NCBI RefSeq assembly: GCF_008642375.1
Contig: NZ_CP029194.1
Coordinates: forward strand, 7,124,501 to 7,188,500
From: Streptomyces venezuelae
GTDB lineage: Bacteria > Actinomycetota > Actinomycetes > Streptomycetales > Streptomycetaceae
Direction of reading: 5' to 3'
Length of the DNA stretch: 64,000 nucleotides
The notes under the pieces: model-generated
What the model was told of the DNA's origin: nothing
Databases searched by the model: none
What the model saw: only the letters and a program-made list of their open reading frames with translations
Shown: positions 29,096 to 37,964 of the stretch, piece by piece
How the letters are laid out: the number at the start of each line of letters is the position of its first letter
Position numbering within the stretch: the stretch's first letter is position 1
Position numbers and translations under genes: made by a program

Positions 29096-30538
29096 GTGCG
29101 TTTCCTCAATGACGTCAAGCCGCCCTACGACCTGACGTACGACGATGTGTTCATGGTGCCGAGCCGCTCGGCCGTGGGTTCCCGCCAGGCCGTGGACCTC
29201 TCCTCGCCGGACGGGACCGGGACGACGATCCCGCTCGTCGTCGCCAACATGACCGCCATCGCCGGCCGTCGCATGGCCGAGACCGTAGCCCGCCGCGGCG
29301 GCCTGGTCGTCATCCCCCAGGACATCCCGATCGAGGTCGTCACCGACGTCATCTCGTGGGTCAAGAGCCGCCACCACGTGCTCGACACCCCGATCGTCCT
29401 GGAGCCCCACCAGACCGTCGCCGACGCGCTCTCCCTGCTGCCGAAGCGGGCCCACGGCGCCGGCGTCGTCGTCGACGAGAACCGCCGCCCGATCGGTGTC
29501 GTCACCGACGCCGACCTGTCCGGCGTGGACCGCTTCACCCAGCTGTCCGAGGTCATGTCGAAGGACCTGCTCCTCCTCGACGCCGACATCGAGCCGCGCG
29601 AGGCCTTCAACACGCTGGACCACGCCAACCGCCGCTACGCCCCGGCCGTCGACAAGGACGGGCGCCTGGTCGGCATCCTGACGCGCAAGGGCGCCCTCCG
29701 CGCGACCCTGTACACCCCGGCCACCGACGCCGAGGGCAAGCTGCGCATCGCCGCCGCCATCGGCATCAACGGCGACTTCGTCGGCAAGGCCAAGCAGCTC
29801 CTCGACGCGGGCGTGGACACGCTCGTCATCGACACGGCGCACGGGCACCAGGAGTCGATGATCTCCGCGATCAAGGCCGTCCGGGCGCTCGACCCGCAGG
29901 TCCCGATCGTCGCGGGCAACATCGTCGCCGCCGAGGGCGTCAAGGACCTCATCGACGCGGGCGCCGACATCATCAAGGTCGGCGTCGGCCCCGGCGCCAT
30001 GTGCACCACCCGCATGATGACCGGCGTCGGCCGGCCGCAGTTCTCCGCCGTCCTGGAGTGCGCGGCCGAGGCGAAGAAGTACGGCAAGCACGTCTGGGCC
30101 GACGGTGGCGTCCGGCACCCGCGCGACGTCGCCATGGCGCTCGCCGCCGGCGCGTCGAACGTGATGATCGGCTCCTGGTTCGCCGGCACGTACGAGTCCC
30201 CGGGCGACCTCCAGCACGACGCCCAGGGCCGCGCCTACAAGGAGTCCTTCGGCATGGCCTCCGCCCGCGCCGTCAAGAACCGCACGAGCGACGAGTCCGC
30301 CTACGACCGTGCCCGCAAGGCGCTGTTCGAGGAGGGCATCTCGACCTCCCGCATGTTCCTCGACCCGACCCGTCCGGGCGTCGAGGACCTGATCGACTCG
30401 ATCATCGCGGGCGTCCGTTCCTCCTGCACCTACGCCGGTGCCGGCTCGCTCGCCGAGTTCGAGGAGAAGTCCGTGGTGGGCATCCAGTCCGCCGCCGGTT
30501 ACGCCGAGGGCAAGCCGCTGCACGCCAGCTGGAGCTAG
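29096..30538 (+). CDS. guaB1: GuaB1-family IMP dehydrogenase-related protein (probable GMP reductase)
   Basis: A 480-residue TIM-barrel protein with a CBS pair (about 90-205). The catalytic loop GPGAMCTTRMMTGVG holds Cys303. Actinobacterial GuaB1 proteins of this form have been reported as GMP reductases in mycobacteria, making IMP from GMP, rather than IMP dehydrogenases. GTG at 29096 gives the usual start RFLNDVKPPYDLTYDDV; the longer frame from 29027 crosses a leader hairpin and is unlikely. A 12-bp hairpin lies downstream. Confidence 0.9.
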   Translation: MRFLNDVKPPYDLTYDDVFMVPSRSAVGSRQAVDLSSPDGTGTTIPLVVANMTAIAGRRMAETVARRGGLVVIPQDIPIEVVTDVISWVKSRHHVLDTPIVLEPHQTVADALSLLPKRAHGAGVVVDENRRPIGVVTDADLSGVDRFTQLSEVMSKDLLLLDADIEPREAFNTLDHANRRYAPAVDKDGRLVGILTRKGALRATLYTPATDAEGKLRIAAAIGINGDFVGKAKQLLDAGVDTLVIDTAHGHQESMISAIKAVRALDPQVPIVAGNIVAAEGVKDLIDAGADIIKVGVGPGAMCTTRMMTGVGRPQFSAVLECAAEAKKYGKHVWADGGVRHPRDVAMALAAGASNVMIGSWFAGTYESPGDLQHDAQGRAYKESFGMASARAVKNRTSDESAYDRARKALFEEGISTSRMFLDPTRPGVEDLIDSIIAGVRSSCTYAGAGSLAEFEEKSVVGIQSAAGYAEGKPLHASWS

Positions 30539-30571
30539 CCGCTCCGCCGGAAACGGCACCTCACCGTCGTA

Positions 30572-30613
30572 CGCCGTGGGTCCGCGGGAAATTCCTCCCG
30601 GGGACCCACGGCG
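30572..30613 (+). terminator. terminator hairpin downstream of guaB1
   Basis: A 12-bp perfect outer stem (30572-30583 with 30602-30613) and an inner CGGGA/TCCCG pairing. Confidence 0.8.
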
Positions 30614-30631
30614 TTCCCGTACGGTCGGCGC

Positions 30632-31141
30632 ATGGAGATCAGGCCCTGCCGCGCCGAGGACGTGCCCGTACTCGACCGCCACATCCCCGCTCCCGGGGCG
30701 CCGAGCCGCCACGCCGACCGCTTCGCGCGCCAGGAGTCCGGCGCCGGGACGTACCTCCTGGCGTGGTGTGACGGGGTGCCCGTCGGCCACGGACAGGTCC
30801 GCTGGGACGGCTGCGCCGCCCCCGAGGTGCGGGCCGTCCTCGGCGACTGCCCCGAGCTCAACGGCCTGGACGTGTGGCCCGAGACGCTCCGCGGGCAGGG
30901 CATCGGGTCGGCGCTGGTCCATGCGGCCGAGGAACTGGTGCGGGAGCGCGGCGGGACCGCGCTGGGGCTCGGCGTGGCCCGTGACAACCCGCGCGCGGCC
31001 GCCCTGTACGCGCGGCTCGGCTACGAGCCCGTCGTCGCCTACACCGACCGCTGGGCCTGGACGGACCCGGAGGGCCGCACGCACGCGTGCGCGGACGCGT
31101 GCACCTTCCTCGTCAGGTCCCTGGCGGTACGGGGCCGCTGA
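30632..31141 (+). CDS. GNAT-family N-acetyltransferase
   Basis: A 169-residue GNAT fold. The acetyl-CoA pyrophosphate loop appears as LRGQGIGSALVHAAEELV near residues 90-107, followed by LGVARDNPRAAALYARLGYEPV, the common motif B. Substrate unknown. The ATG is 6 bases after TACGGT (30620-30625) without a ribosome site, indicating a leaderless transcript. Its 3' end overlaps the convergent SGNH gene by 29 bases. Confidence 0.88.
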   Translation: MEIRPCRAEDVPVLDRHIPAPGAPSRHADRFARQESGAGTYLLAWCDGVPVGHGQVRWDGCAAPEVRAVLGDCPELNGLDVWPETLRGQGIGSALVHAAEELVRERGGTALGLGVARDNPRAAALYARLGYEPVVAYTDRWAWTDPEGRTHACADACTFLVRSLAVRGR

Positions 31142-32180
31142 GCGGCACGTGGGGGCGCAGGGCCTCCGCCACCGCCGCCGCGATGCGGGCGTGCCCCCGG
31201 TCGTTCGGGTGCAGCCCGTCCGCCAGGTGCTCCGGGCCGAGCAGAGGGCGCCCCGGGAGGACCAGGAGCCGCCCGTCGCCCTCGGCGGCCAGGTCGCGGC
31301 CCGCGCGCTCCATGGCCCTGCGCAGCTCCGTGAGCGTGGCTCCCAGGGCGTTGCGGGTGTGCTCGGCCTCCGGCCGCAGGACGGGCGAGACGAGCAGCAG
31401 CGGGGTGGCCGGATGGCCCCGGCGGACCAGACCGACGAACGCCCGGACGGTCGCGTACAGCCAGTCGGCCGTCGCGGGCACCCGGGACCAGCAGTTGGTG
31501 CCGAAGGCGAGGGTGACCACCTCGCCCGGGAGCCGTGCGAGGTGCTCGGCCAGCGGGAGCTCGCCGCGCGCCCCGCCCGCGTACCCCAGATTGACCGGAT
31601 CGAGCCCGAGGAGCCGCCCCGTCGTGGCGGGCCAGGAGTGCGCGGGGCGCGTCGACCACCAGCCCTCGGTGATCGAGTCGCCGTGGACGAGCCAGCGGGG
31701 CCGTACGGGAGCGGGGGAGAGGCGGCCGCCGACGGCCCGCAGGGCGAGCGGGACCGGGGACTGGCCCTCGGGGAGGTGGACGGTGAAGACGCCGCCGTAC
31801 GGGGGCAGGGGGAGGCTGACCGTGCCCTCCGGAGCCGGGACGGCGCAGGTCTCGCCGACGAGCCGCCGGCCCTGCCAGAGCGCGAAGCAGTGCCGCAGCG
31901 CGGCGAGCGGGTCGTCCGGCTCCGGGACGGCCGCGCGGTAGCGCAGCTCCACGGCCCGCGTCCCGGGCTCCGCCGTGAACTCGAGGCGTACGCCGATGGG
32001 CAGCGCCGCCCGCTCGGCGATGTCCCACGGGAGCCGCTCCAGGTCGGCGGGGTCCGCCCGGACGGGCCGGTCCCCGTCGAGCCAGGCCGTGCCGCGCAGG
32101 AAGGGCGCCGGGGCGAGCCAGCCCACCGAGGCCTCCGATCGTGGGGTTGCCGGGGGCTCGCAGCGTGGGTCACGGGACAC
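31113..32180 (-). CDS. SGNH/GDSL-family hydrolase
   Basis: A 355-residue protein with an N-terminal beta-sandwich-like half (about 20-155) and a C-terminal SGNH esterase domain: block I GDSIT with Ser169, block II glycine in GYAGG, block III Asn229 in GTNCW, and block V Asp321/His324 in DGLHPND. There is no signal peptide, so it is probably intracellular, acting on an unknown ester. Confidence 0.85.
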   Translation of the reverse strand: MSRDPRCEPPATPRSEASVGWLAPAPFLRGTAWLDGDRPVRADPADLERLPWDIAERAALPIGVRLEFTAEPGTRAVELRYRAAVPEPDDPLAALRHCFALWQGRRLVGETCAVPAPEGTVSLPLPPYGGVFTVHLPEGQSPVPLALRAVGGRLSPAPVRPRWLVHGDSITEGWWSTRPAHSWPATTGRLLGLDPVNLGYAGGARGELPLAEHLARLPGEVVTLAFGTNCWSRVPATADWLYATVRAFVGLVRRGHPATPLLLVSPVLRPEAEHTRNALGATLTELRRAMERAGRDLAAEGDGRLLVLPGRPLLGPEHLADGLHPNDRGHARIAAAVAEALRPHVPLSGPVPPGT

Positions 32181-32275
32181 GAGGAGTCAAGGCACGTGCA
32201 CGCGCCGAGCGGGGCGGGCGCGCCGAGCCGCCCGGGGCGGTGCGGAGACCCCAATGTGCCGATTCATGCAGGGGC

Positions 32276-32372
32276 GCGCAATGTTTCCCCGTCTGCGCCG
32301 CGAGAGCGCAATGATCATTCGGCACTGCGCAACAACCCTGCATTACGAGTGCGAACCTCGGACCCTTAGGCT
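32276..32372 (+). promoter_or_regulatory. triple GCGCAA-box operator and promoter of the amino-acid permease
   Basis: Boxes GCGCAATG (32276), GCGCAATG (32306) and GCGCAACA (32327) are spaced 30 and 21 bp. The middle box runs into the palindrome AATGATCATT (32310-32319). TTACGA (32343-32348), an 18-base spacer and TAGGCT (32367-32372) form a promoter. The same layout occurs upstream of the amidase gene at 35244-35342. The rest of 32181-32502 holds no other gene. Confidence 0.65.
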
Positions 32373-32502
32373 CGTGCCCCGTACCAGGAGTGGCGATGAC
32401 CGCCTGCTCGGCGGTTCCCCTCCCCCGTGGGCTTGCTTCGGCATGTCCACGTGCCGCCGTGGTCGTCCCACCGCCTACAGGCAGCGATAAGGAGCCTCCG
32501 CA

Positions 32503-33990
32503 GTGCTGGACCACGGCGCAGCCCCGCCGGTCGTCGACACGGCCACCCCCAAGACCTCCGCGCTCGGCGCTCTCACCCGGCGCAAGCCGGTGGAACGCCT
32601 GGTCATGGAGGGTGGGCAGGGTGAGGGCGGCAGCCTCCGCCGCTCGCTCTCCATGTGGCAGCTGACCATGATCAGTATCGGTGCCACGCTCGGCACCGGC
32701 ATCTTCGTCGTCCTCGGCGACGCCGTCCCGCAGGCCGGCCCCGCGGTCACCCTGGCCTTCGTGATCGCCGGCCTCACCGCGCTCTTCTCCGCCCTCTCGT
32801 ACGCCGAGCTGGCCGGCACCATCCCGGTCGCCGGCTCCTCGTACTCGTACGCGTACGCAACGATGGGCGAACTCGTCGCCTGGGTCTGCGGCTGGTGCCT
32901 GGTCCTGGAGTACGGCGTCTCCGTCGCCGCCGTGGCCGTCGGCTGGGGCGAGTACGTCAACGAGCTCCTCGACGGCACCATCGGCGTCACCATCCCCGAC
33001 GCGCTCTCCTCCGCGCCCGGCGAGGGCGGCATCATCAACCTGCCGGCCCTGATCGTCGTCCTGCTGGCGATGGTCTTCCTGCTCGGCGGCGCGAAGGAGT
33101 CGGCCCGCGCCAACACGATCATGGTCGTGGTGAAGATCGCCGCGCTCGTGCTCTTCTGCACCATCGGTTTCATGGGCTTCAAGTCCGGCAACTACTCCGA
33201 CTTCATGCCGCTCGGCATGGCCGGGGTCAGCGCCGCCGGTGCCAGCCTCTTCTTCTCGTACATCGGCTTCGACGCCGCCTCCACCGCCGGCGAGGAGGCG
33301 AAGAACCCGCAGCGCGACCTGCCGCGGGCGATCATGCTCTCGCTGATCATCGTCACCGCCCTGTACGTCCTCGTCGCCGCGGTCGCCGTCGGCGCGTGGA
33401 ACTGGAAGGACTTCGAGGGCTCCGAGGCCTCGCTCGCCGCGATCATGAACGACGTGAGCGGCCAGACCTTCTGGGGCACGCTGCTCGCCGCCGGCGCCGT
33501 CATCTCCATCGCGAGCGTCGTCCTGACCGTCCTCTACGGACAGACCCGCGTGCTCTTCGCGATGTCCCGCGACGGTCTCGTCCCGAAGGTCTTCGGCAAG
33601 GTCAGCACCAAGACCGGCACCCCGCGGATCAACACCGTGATCGTCTCCGCCTTCTGCGCCATCCTCGCGGCGGCGATCCCGCTCGGCGAGCTCGTCGACG
33701 CCACCAGCATCGGCACGCTCTTCGCCTTCGCGCTGGTCAACATCGCGGTCGTCATCCTGCGCAAGACCCGCCCGGACATGAAGCGCACGTTCCGCGTGCC
33801 GCTCGGCTGGCTCTTCCCGGTCCTCGGCTTCGGCTTCTGCGTCTACAACATGTTCAGCCTCGGCGCCTCCACCTGGACGGTCTTCGGTTGCTGGATGGCC
33901 GCCGGGCTCGTGTTCTACTTCCTGTACGGCATGCGCCGCTCCCGACTGGCCACGGCCCCGGCCGTGGCAGAGGCCCCAGCAGAGAAGTGA
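32503..33990 (+). CDS. APC-family amino acid permease
   Basis: A 495-residue, 12-segment inner-membrane transporter of the cationic-amino-acid/YfnA branch. The first membrane segment holds the substrate-binding GATLGTGIFVVLGD (about residues 62-75), and ISYIGFDAASTAGEEAKNPQRDLP near residue 250 is the APC signature. GTG at 32503 follows AAGGAG. It is likely co-transcribed with the Lrp-type gene 10 bases downstream. The shared operator suggests it imports the substrate of the monooxygenase pathway encoded at 35388-37951. Confidence 0.9.
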   Translation: MLDHGAAPPVVDTATPKTSALGALTRRKPVERLVMEGGQGEGGSLRRSLSMWQLTMISIGATLGTGIFVVLGDAVPQAGPAVTLAFVIAGLTALFSALSYAELAGTIPVAGSSYSYAYATMGELVAWVCGWCLVLEYGVSVAAVAVGWGEYVNELLDGTIGVTIPDALSSAPGEGGIINLPALIVVLLAMVFLLGGAKESARANTIMVVVKIAALVLFCTIGFMGFKSGNYSDFMPLGMAGVSAAGASLFFSYIGFDAASTAGEEAKNPQRDLPRAIMLSLIIVTALYVLVAAVAVGAWNWKDFEGSEASLAAIMNDVSGQTFWGTLLAAGAVISIASVVLTVLYGQTRVLFAMSRDGLVPKVFGKVSTKTGTPRINTVIVSAFCAILAAAIPLGELVDATSIGTLFAFALVNIAVVILRKTRPDMKRTFRVPLGWLFPVLGFGFCVYNMFSLGASTWTVFGCWMAAGLVFYFLYGMRRSRLATAPAVAEAPAEK

Positions 33991-34000
33991 TCCACCCGTA

Positions 34001-34456
34001 GTGCGACTCAACGACCTCGACGAACGCATCGTCCACGCCCTCGCGGAAGACGCCCGCCGCAGCTACGCCGACATCGGCTCGCTCGTCGGACTCTCCGCGC
34101 CAGCCGTGAAGCGGCGCGTGGACCGGCTCAGGGCCGAGGGCGCCATCACCGGTTTCACCGTACGGGTGGACCCGGCGGCGCTCGGCTGGGAGACCGAGGG
34201 CTTCGTCGAGATCTACTGCCGCCACAACACCTCGCCGGACGACATCCGGCGAGGTCTGGAGCGGTATCCCGAGGTGGTGTCCGCGTCGACCGTCACCGGC
34301 GACGCGGACGCCGTCGTCCAGGTCTTCGCCTCGGACATGCGCCACTTCGAGCGCGTCCTGGAGCGGATCGCGGGCGAGCCCTTCGTGGAGCGCACCAAGT
34401 CCGTCCTGGTGCTCTCGCCGCTGCTGCGGCGCTTCTCCTCGGGCTCACCCGCGTAG
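34001..34456 (+). CDS. Lrp/AsnC-family transcriptional regulator
   Basis: A 151-residue protein with the AsnC-type winged HTH at residues 2-50 (RLNDLDERIVHALAEDARRS, then VGLSAPAVKRRVDRL) and a C-terminal RAM effector domain with STVTGDADAVVQV. It directly follows the permease gene and probably responds to the transported amino acid. It is the best candidate to bind the triple GCGCAA operators at 32276 and 35244. Confidence 0.93.
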   Translation: MRLNDLDERIVHALAEDARRSYADIGSLVGLSAPAVKRRVDRLRAEGAITGFTVRVDPAALGWETEGFVEIYCRHNTSPDDIRRGLERYPEVVSASTVTGDADAVVQVFASDMRHFERVLERIAGEPFVERTKSVLVLSPLLRRFSSGSPA

Positions 34457-34466
34457 CCGAGCGAGC

Positions 34467-34501
34467 GGCGGTGCGGTGCGGGCCGTGGTTCCCGCACCGC
34501 C
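34467..34501. terminator. terminator between Lrp-type gene and convergent secreted-protein gene
   Basis: A 10-bp stem (34467-34476 with 34492-34501) and a 15-base loop between converging genes. Confidence 0.65.
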
Positions 34502-34529
34502 CTTCGCCCGCCCACCCCCGTGGGGCGGT

Positions 34530-35096
34530 CTACTCGGTCGGGTAGACGAACTCCCACGGCACGACCTCGAAGTCGCCCGTCCCCTCCTCGACCTTCTCGA
34601 ACGGCGCGCCGCTGATGCACGGCGGCACCTTGTCCTTCTTCGGGTCGGCGGTCATCCAGGTGTAGCCGAGCCGGTCGCCGGCGGCGTCGTCGTGGACCGT
34701 GACCCCGACGCGCGCCTTCTTGAACTCCTTCACATCGGTCTCGACGACGACACCGGACACGACGGCGACCTTGCCGCCCGTCGTGAGGCAGTCGACCTTG
34801 ACCTTCGCGTAGCCGCCCCAGTCGCCCTTGTAGTGGCTGAAGCGGAACGTGCCGGTGGCCTTCATCGGATCCTGCCGGTCCTTCTCGGCGAGATGCGCGT
34901 CGAAGGTGAAGGTGATGTCGTCCCCGGCCGGCCGGTACAGCTTGGCCGTGCCGGTCAGCGCGGCTGCCTCCGAGACCGTGGCCCGGGCCGCGGCGGGGGC
35001 GGGAGCCTCGTCCACCGAGGCGGCGGCGATGCCCCCGGCTCCCAGCGTCAGCAGGACGGCGGCGGCGACGGCGACGATCTTCGTACGGCGGTTCAT
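34530..35096 (-). CDS. secreted protein of unknown function
   Basis: A 188-residue protein with a Sec signal peptide (NRR, then a hydrophobic Val/Ala/Leu core to about residue 26, Ala-rich cleavage region). The mature part is beta-rich, with two Cys residues, LTGTAKLYRPAGDDITFTFDAHL and KVKVDCLTTGGKVAVVSGVV. I do not recognise the family. The start ATG follows GGGAAG. It lies inside the permease-amidase locus but on the opposite strand. Confidence 0.8.
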   Translation of the reverse strand: MNRRTKIVAVAAAVLLTLGAGGIAAASVDEAPAPAAARATVSEAAALTGTAKLYRPAGDDITFTFDAHLAEKDRQDPMKATGTFRFSHYKGDWGGYAKVKVDCLTTGGKVAVVSGVVVETDVKEFKKARVGVTVHDDAAGDRLGYTWMTADPKKDKVPPCISGAPFEKVEEGTGDFEVVPWEFVYPTE

Positions 35097-35243
35097 GGCT
35101 TCCCGTTCCTCTCGGCAGGTCGTCCGGCGGGTCTTCCGGACGAGCACCACTCTTCCGCCCGGCCGCCGCCCGGTCGTCGCGCCGCAGGACGGTCCTCGTC
35201 TCCGCCGCGCGGCGGGGAGCCCTACGCCCCCGGGCGGAGCCCC

Positions 35244-35342
35244 GCGCAACGAATCGCCGTGGTGGCCGGAGATCGCGCAACGGTTCGACGGTCGGTCCGC
35301 AACGCTCCCGCCTTGTCCGAACAGAGCGCGAAACCGTACCGT
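35244..35342 (+). promoter_or_regulatory. triple GCGCAA-box operator and promoter of the amidase-monooxygenase operon
   Basis: Boxes GCGCAACG (35244), GCGCAACG (35275) and CCGCAACG (35297) are spaced 31 and 22 bp. TTGTCC (35313-35318), an 18-base spacer and TACCGT (35337-35342) form the promoter. The third box is 40 bp from the -10 hexamer, exactly as upstream of the permease at 32276-32372. Confidence 0.65.
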
Positions 35343-35387
35343 TTTTGACGTCTTCCCCTTGTACTCCGACCCACCCGAGGATCGCCC

Positions 35388-36194
35388 ATGCCCGCGCTGC
35401 GCACCGCCCTGCTCCAGAGCTCCGGCGAGCTCGGTGACGTGGCCGCCAACCTCAAGATCCTCGACGAGGCCGCCGCCCGCGCCGCGGCCGCCGGAGCCGG
35501 CGTGCTGCTCGCCCCCGAGCTGTTCCTCACCGGCTACGCCATCGGCGCCGACATGGCGCGCCTGGCCGAACCGGCCGACGGCCCCTCCGCCCGCGCCGTC
35601 GCGGCCATCGCCGTGCGCCACGGCCTCGCCGTCGGCTACGGCTACCCGGAACGGGACACCGAGCGGCACGGGGTGCTGTACAACGCGGCGCGGCTCGTCG
35701 GCGCCGACGGCGAAGTGCTCGCCGACTACCGCAAGACCCACCTCTTCGGCGGCTTCGAGACGACCTGGTTCACCCCCGGTGACCAGGCCGTCGTCCAGGC
35801 CGAGCTCGGCGGACTCACCGTCGGCATGATGATCTGCTACGACGTCGAGTTCCCGGAGAACGTCCGGGCGCACGCGCTGGCCGGTACGGACCTCCTCCTC
35901 GTACCGACCGCGCTCATGCACCCGGCCGAGATCGTGCCCCTGTCCGTGGTGCCGGTCCGTGCCTTCGAGAACCAGCTGTACATCGCGTACGCCAACCGGA
36001 CGGGCCCCGAGGGCGACTTCGAGTTCGTCGGCCTCTCCGCCCTGGCCGGCCCCGACGGCGTCGCCCGGGCCCGCGCCGGGCGGGGCGAGGAGCTCGTCAT
36101 CGGCGACGCCGACCCCGACTTCCTGGCGGCCTCCCGCGCGGAGAACCCCTACCTCCGCGACCGGCGCCCGGGCCTCTACGGCCCCCTCGTCTGA
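35388..36194 (+). CDS. nitrilase-superfamily amidase, DavA-like (5-aminopentanamidase type)
   Basis: A 268-residue carbon-nitrogen hydrolase with the complete triad: Glu44 in APELFLTGY, Lys116 in YRKTHLF and Cys150 in MMICYDVEFPE. The sequence and length resemble Pseudomonas DavA, which hydrolyses 5-aminovaleramide in lysine degradation. It is followed by the FAD monooxygenase gene 59 bases later, the expected producer of its amide substrate. Arylacetamides are an alternative substrate class. Confidence 0.88.
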   Translation: MPALRTALLQSSGELGDVAANLKILDEAAARAAAAGAGVLLAPELFLTGYAIGADMARLAEPADGPSARAVAAIAVRHGLAVGYGYPERDTERHGVLYNAARLVGADGEVLADYRKTHLFGGFETTWFTPGDQAVVQAELGGLTVGMMICYDVEFPENVRAHALAGTDLLLVPTALMHPAEIVPLSVVPVRAFENQLYIAYANRTGPEGDFEFVGLSALAGPDGVARARAGRGEELVIGDADPDFLAASRAENPYLRDRRPGLYGPLV

Positions 36195-36253
36195 GCCGCC
36201 CCACCGCCTTCCCGACCCGCCTCACCTCTTTCCGTGCAAGGAGTCCGTACCCC

Positions 36254-37951
36254 ATGACGTCCACGGTGCCCACGACCGCCGTCCCCCACAGCGACGGCCA
36301 GCCGCCGATCACCATGTTCGGTCCGGACTTCCCGTACGCCTACGACGACTTCCTGGCCCACCCGGCCGGGCTCGGCCAGATACCGGCCACCGAGCACGGC
36401 ACCGAGGTCGCCGTCATCGGCGGCGGTCTGTCCGGCATCATCGCCGCGTACGAGCTCATGAAGATGGGCCTCAAGCCCGTCGTCTACGAGGCCGACCAGA
36501 TCGGCGGCCGGCTGCGGACCGTGGGCTTCGAGGGCACCGCCACCGAGGGTCTCACCGCCGAGATGGGCGCGATGCGCTTCCCGCCCTCCTCGACCGCCCT
36601 CCAGCACTACATCGACCTCGTCGGCCTGGAGACCACGCCGTTCCCGAACCCGCTGGCCGAGTCGACCCCCTCGACCGTCGTCGACCTCAAGGGCGAGTCG
36701 CACTACGCCACCACCGTCGACGACCTCCCGCAGGTCTACCGCGACGTGATGAACGCGTGGAACGCCTGTCTGGAGGAGGGCGCCGACTTCTCCGACATGA
36801 ACCAGGCCATGCGCGAGCGCGACGTCCCGCGCATCCGTGAGATCTGGGCGAAGCTCGTCGAGAAGCTCGACAACCAGACCTTCTACGGCTTCCTCTGCGA
36901 GTCCGAGTCCTTCAAGTCCTTCCGGCACCGTGAGATCTTCGGCCAGGTCGGCTTCGGCACCGGCGGCTGGGACACCGACTTCCCCAACTCCATCCTGGAG
37001 ATCCTCCGCGTCGTCTACACCGAGGCGGACGACCACCACCGCGGCATCGTGGGCGGCTCGCAGCAGCTGCCGCTGCGCCTGTGGGAGCGCGAGCCGGAGA
37101 AGATCGTCCACTGGGCGCAGGGCACCTCGCTCAGCTCCCTGCACGAGGGCACCCCGAAGCCGGCCGTGACCCGGCTCAACCGGACCGCCGGCAACCGGAT
37201 CACCGTCACCGACGCCTCCGGCGACATCCGTACGTACCCGGCGGCGATCTTCACCGCCCAGTCGTGGATGCTGCTCTCCAAGATCGCCTGTGACGACTCG
37301 CTCTTCCCGATCGACCACTGGACGGCGATCGAGCGCACCCACTACATGGAGTCGTCCAAGCTCTTCGTCCCGGTCGACCGGCCGTTCTGGCTGGACAAGG
37401 ACGAGGAGACCGGCCGGGACGTCATGTCGATGACGCTGACCGACCGGATGACCCGTGGCACGTACCTCCTGGACGATGGCCCGGACAAGCCGGCCACGAT
37501 CTGCCTCTCGTACACGTGGTGCGACGACAGCCTGAAGTGGCTGCCGCTCTCCGCGAACGAGCGCATGGAGGTCATGCTGAAGTCGCTCGGCGAGATCTAC
37601 CCGAAGGTCGACATCCGGAAGCACATCATCGGCAACCCGGTGACGGTCTCCTGGGAGAACGAGCCCTACTTCATGGGCGCCTTCAAGGCCAACCTGCCGG
37701 GCCACTACCGCTACCAGCGCCGCCTGTTCACGCACTTCATGCAGGAGGGGCTGCCCGAGGACAAGCGGGGCATCTTCCTCGCGGGCGACGACATCTCCTG
37801 GACGGCCGGCTGGGCCGAGGGCGCGGTGCAGACGGCGCTCAACGCGGTGTGGGGCGTGATGCACCACTTCGGCGGCGGCACCGACGCCACCAACCCGGGT
37901 CCGGGCGACGTCTACGAGGAGATCGCTCCGGTCGAGCTGCCGGAGGACTGA
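36254..37951 (+). CDS. FAD-dependent L-amino acid 2-monooxygenase, DavB/IaaM-like
   Basis: A 565-residue flavin amine-oxidase-family protein. The FAD-binding GGGLSG lies at residues 56-61 and GGRLRT follows. Blocks such as FGPDFPYAYDD, HPAGLG, HREIFGQVGFGTGGWD and GHYRYQRRLFTHFMQ closely resemble Pseudomonas lysine 2-monooxygenase DavB as I remember it. The reaction would be oxidative decarboxylation of L-lysine (or Arg, Phe or Trp in relatives) to the amide, which the upstream amidase would hydrolyse. Confidence 0.85.
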   Translation: MTSTVPTTAVPHSDGQPPITMFGPDFPYAYDDFLAHPAGLGQIPATEHGTEVAVIGGGLSGIIAAYELMKMGLKPVVYEADQIGGRLRTVGFEGTATEGLTAEMGAMRFPPSSTALQHYIDLVGLETTPFPNPLAESTPSTVVDLKGESHYATTVDDLPQVYRDVMNAWNACLEEGADFSDMNQAMRERDVPRIREIWAKLVEKLDNQTFYGFLCESESFKSFRHREIFGQVGFGTGGWDTDFPNSILEILRVVYTEADDHHRGIVGGSQQLPLRLWEREPEKIVHWAQGTSLSSLHEGTPKPAVTRLNRTAGNRITVTDASGDIRTYPAAIFTAQSWMLLSKIACDDSLFPIDHWTAIERTHYMESSKLFVPVDRPFWLDKDEETGRDVMSMTLTDRMTRGTYLLDDGPDKPATICLSYTWCDDSLKWLPLSANERMEVMLKSLGEIYPKVDIRKHIIGNPVTVSWENEPYFMGAFKANLPGHYRYQRRLFTHFMQEGLPEDKRGIFLAGDDISWTAGWAEGAVQTALNAVWGVMHHFGGGTDATNPGPGDVYEEIAPVELPED

Positions 37952-37964
37952 GTCCCCGTACGGG

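Noticed and set aside
28631..32254. A 1207-codon minus-strand frame opposite guaB1
   Set aside because: Antisense shadow; the real minus-strand gene in this area is the SGNH hydrolase in a different frame.
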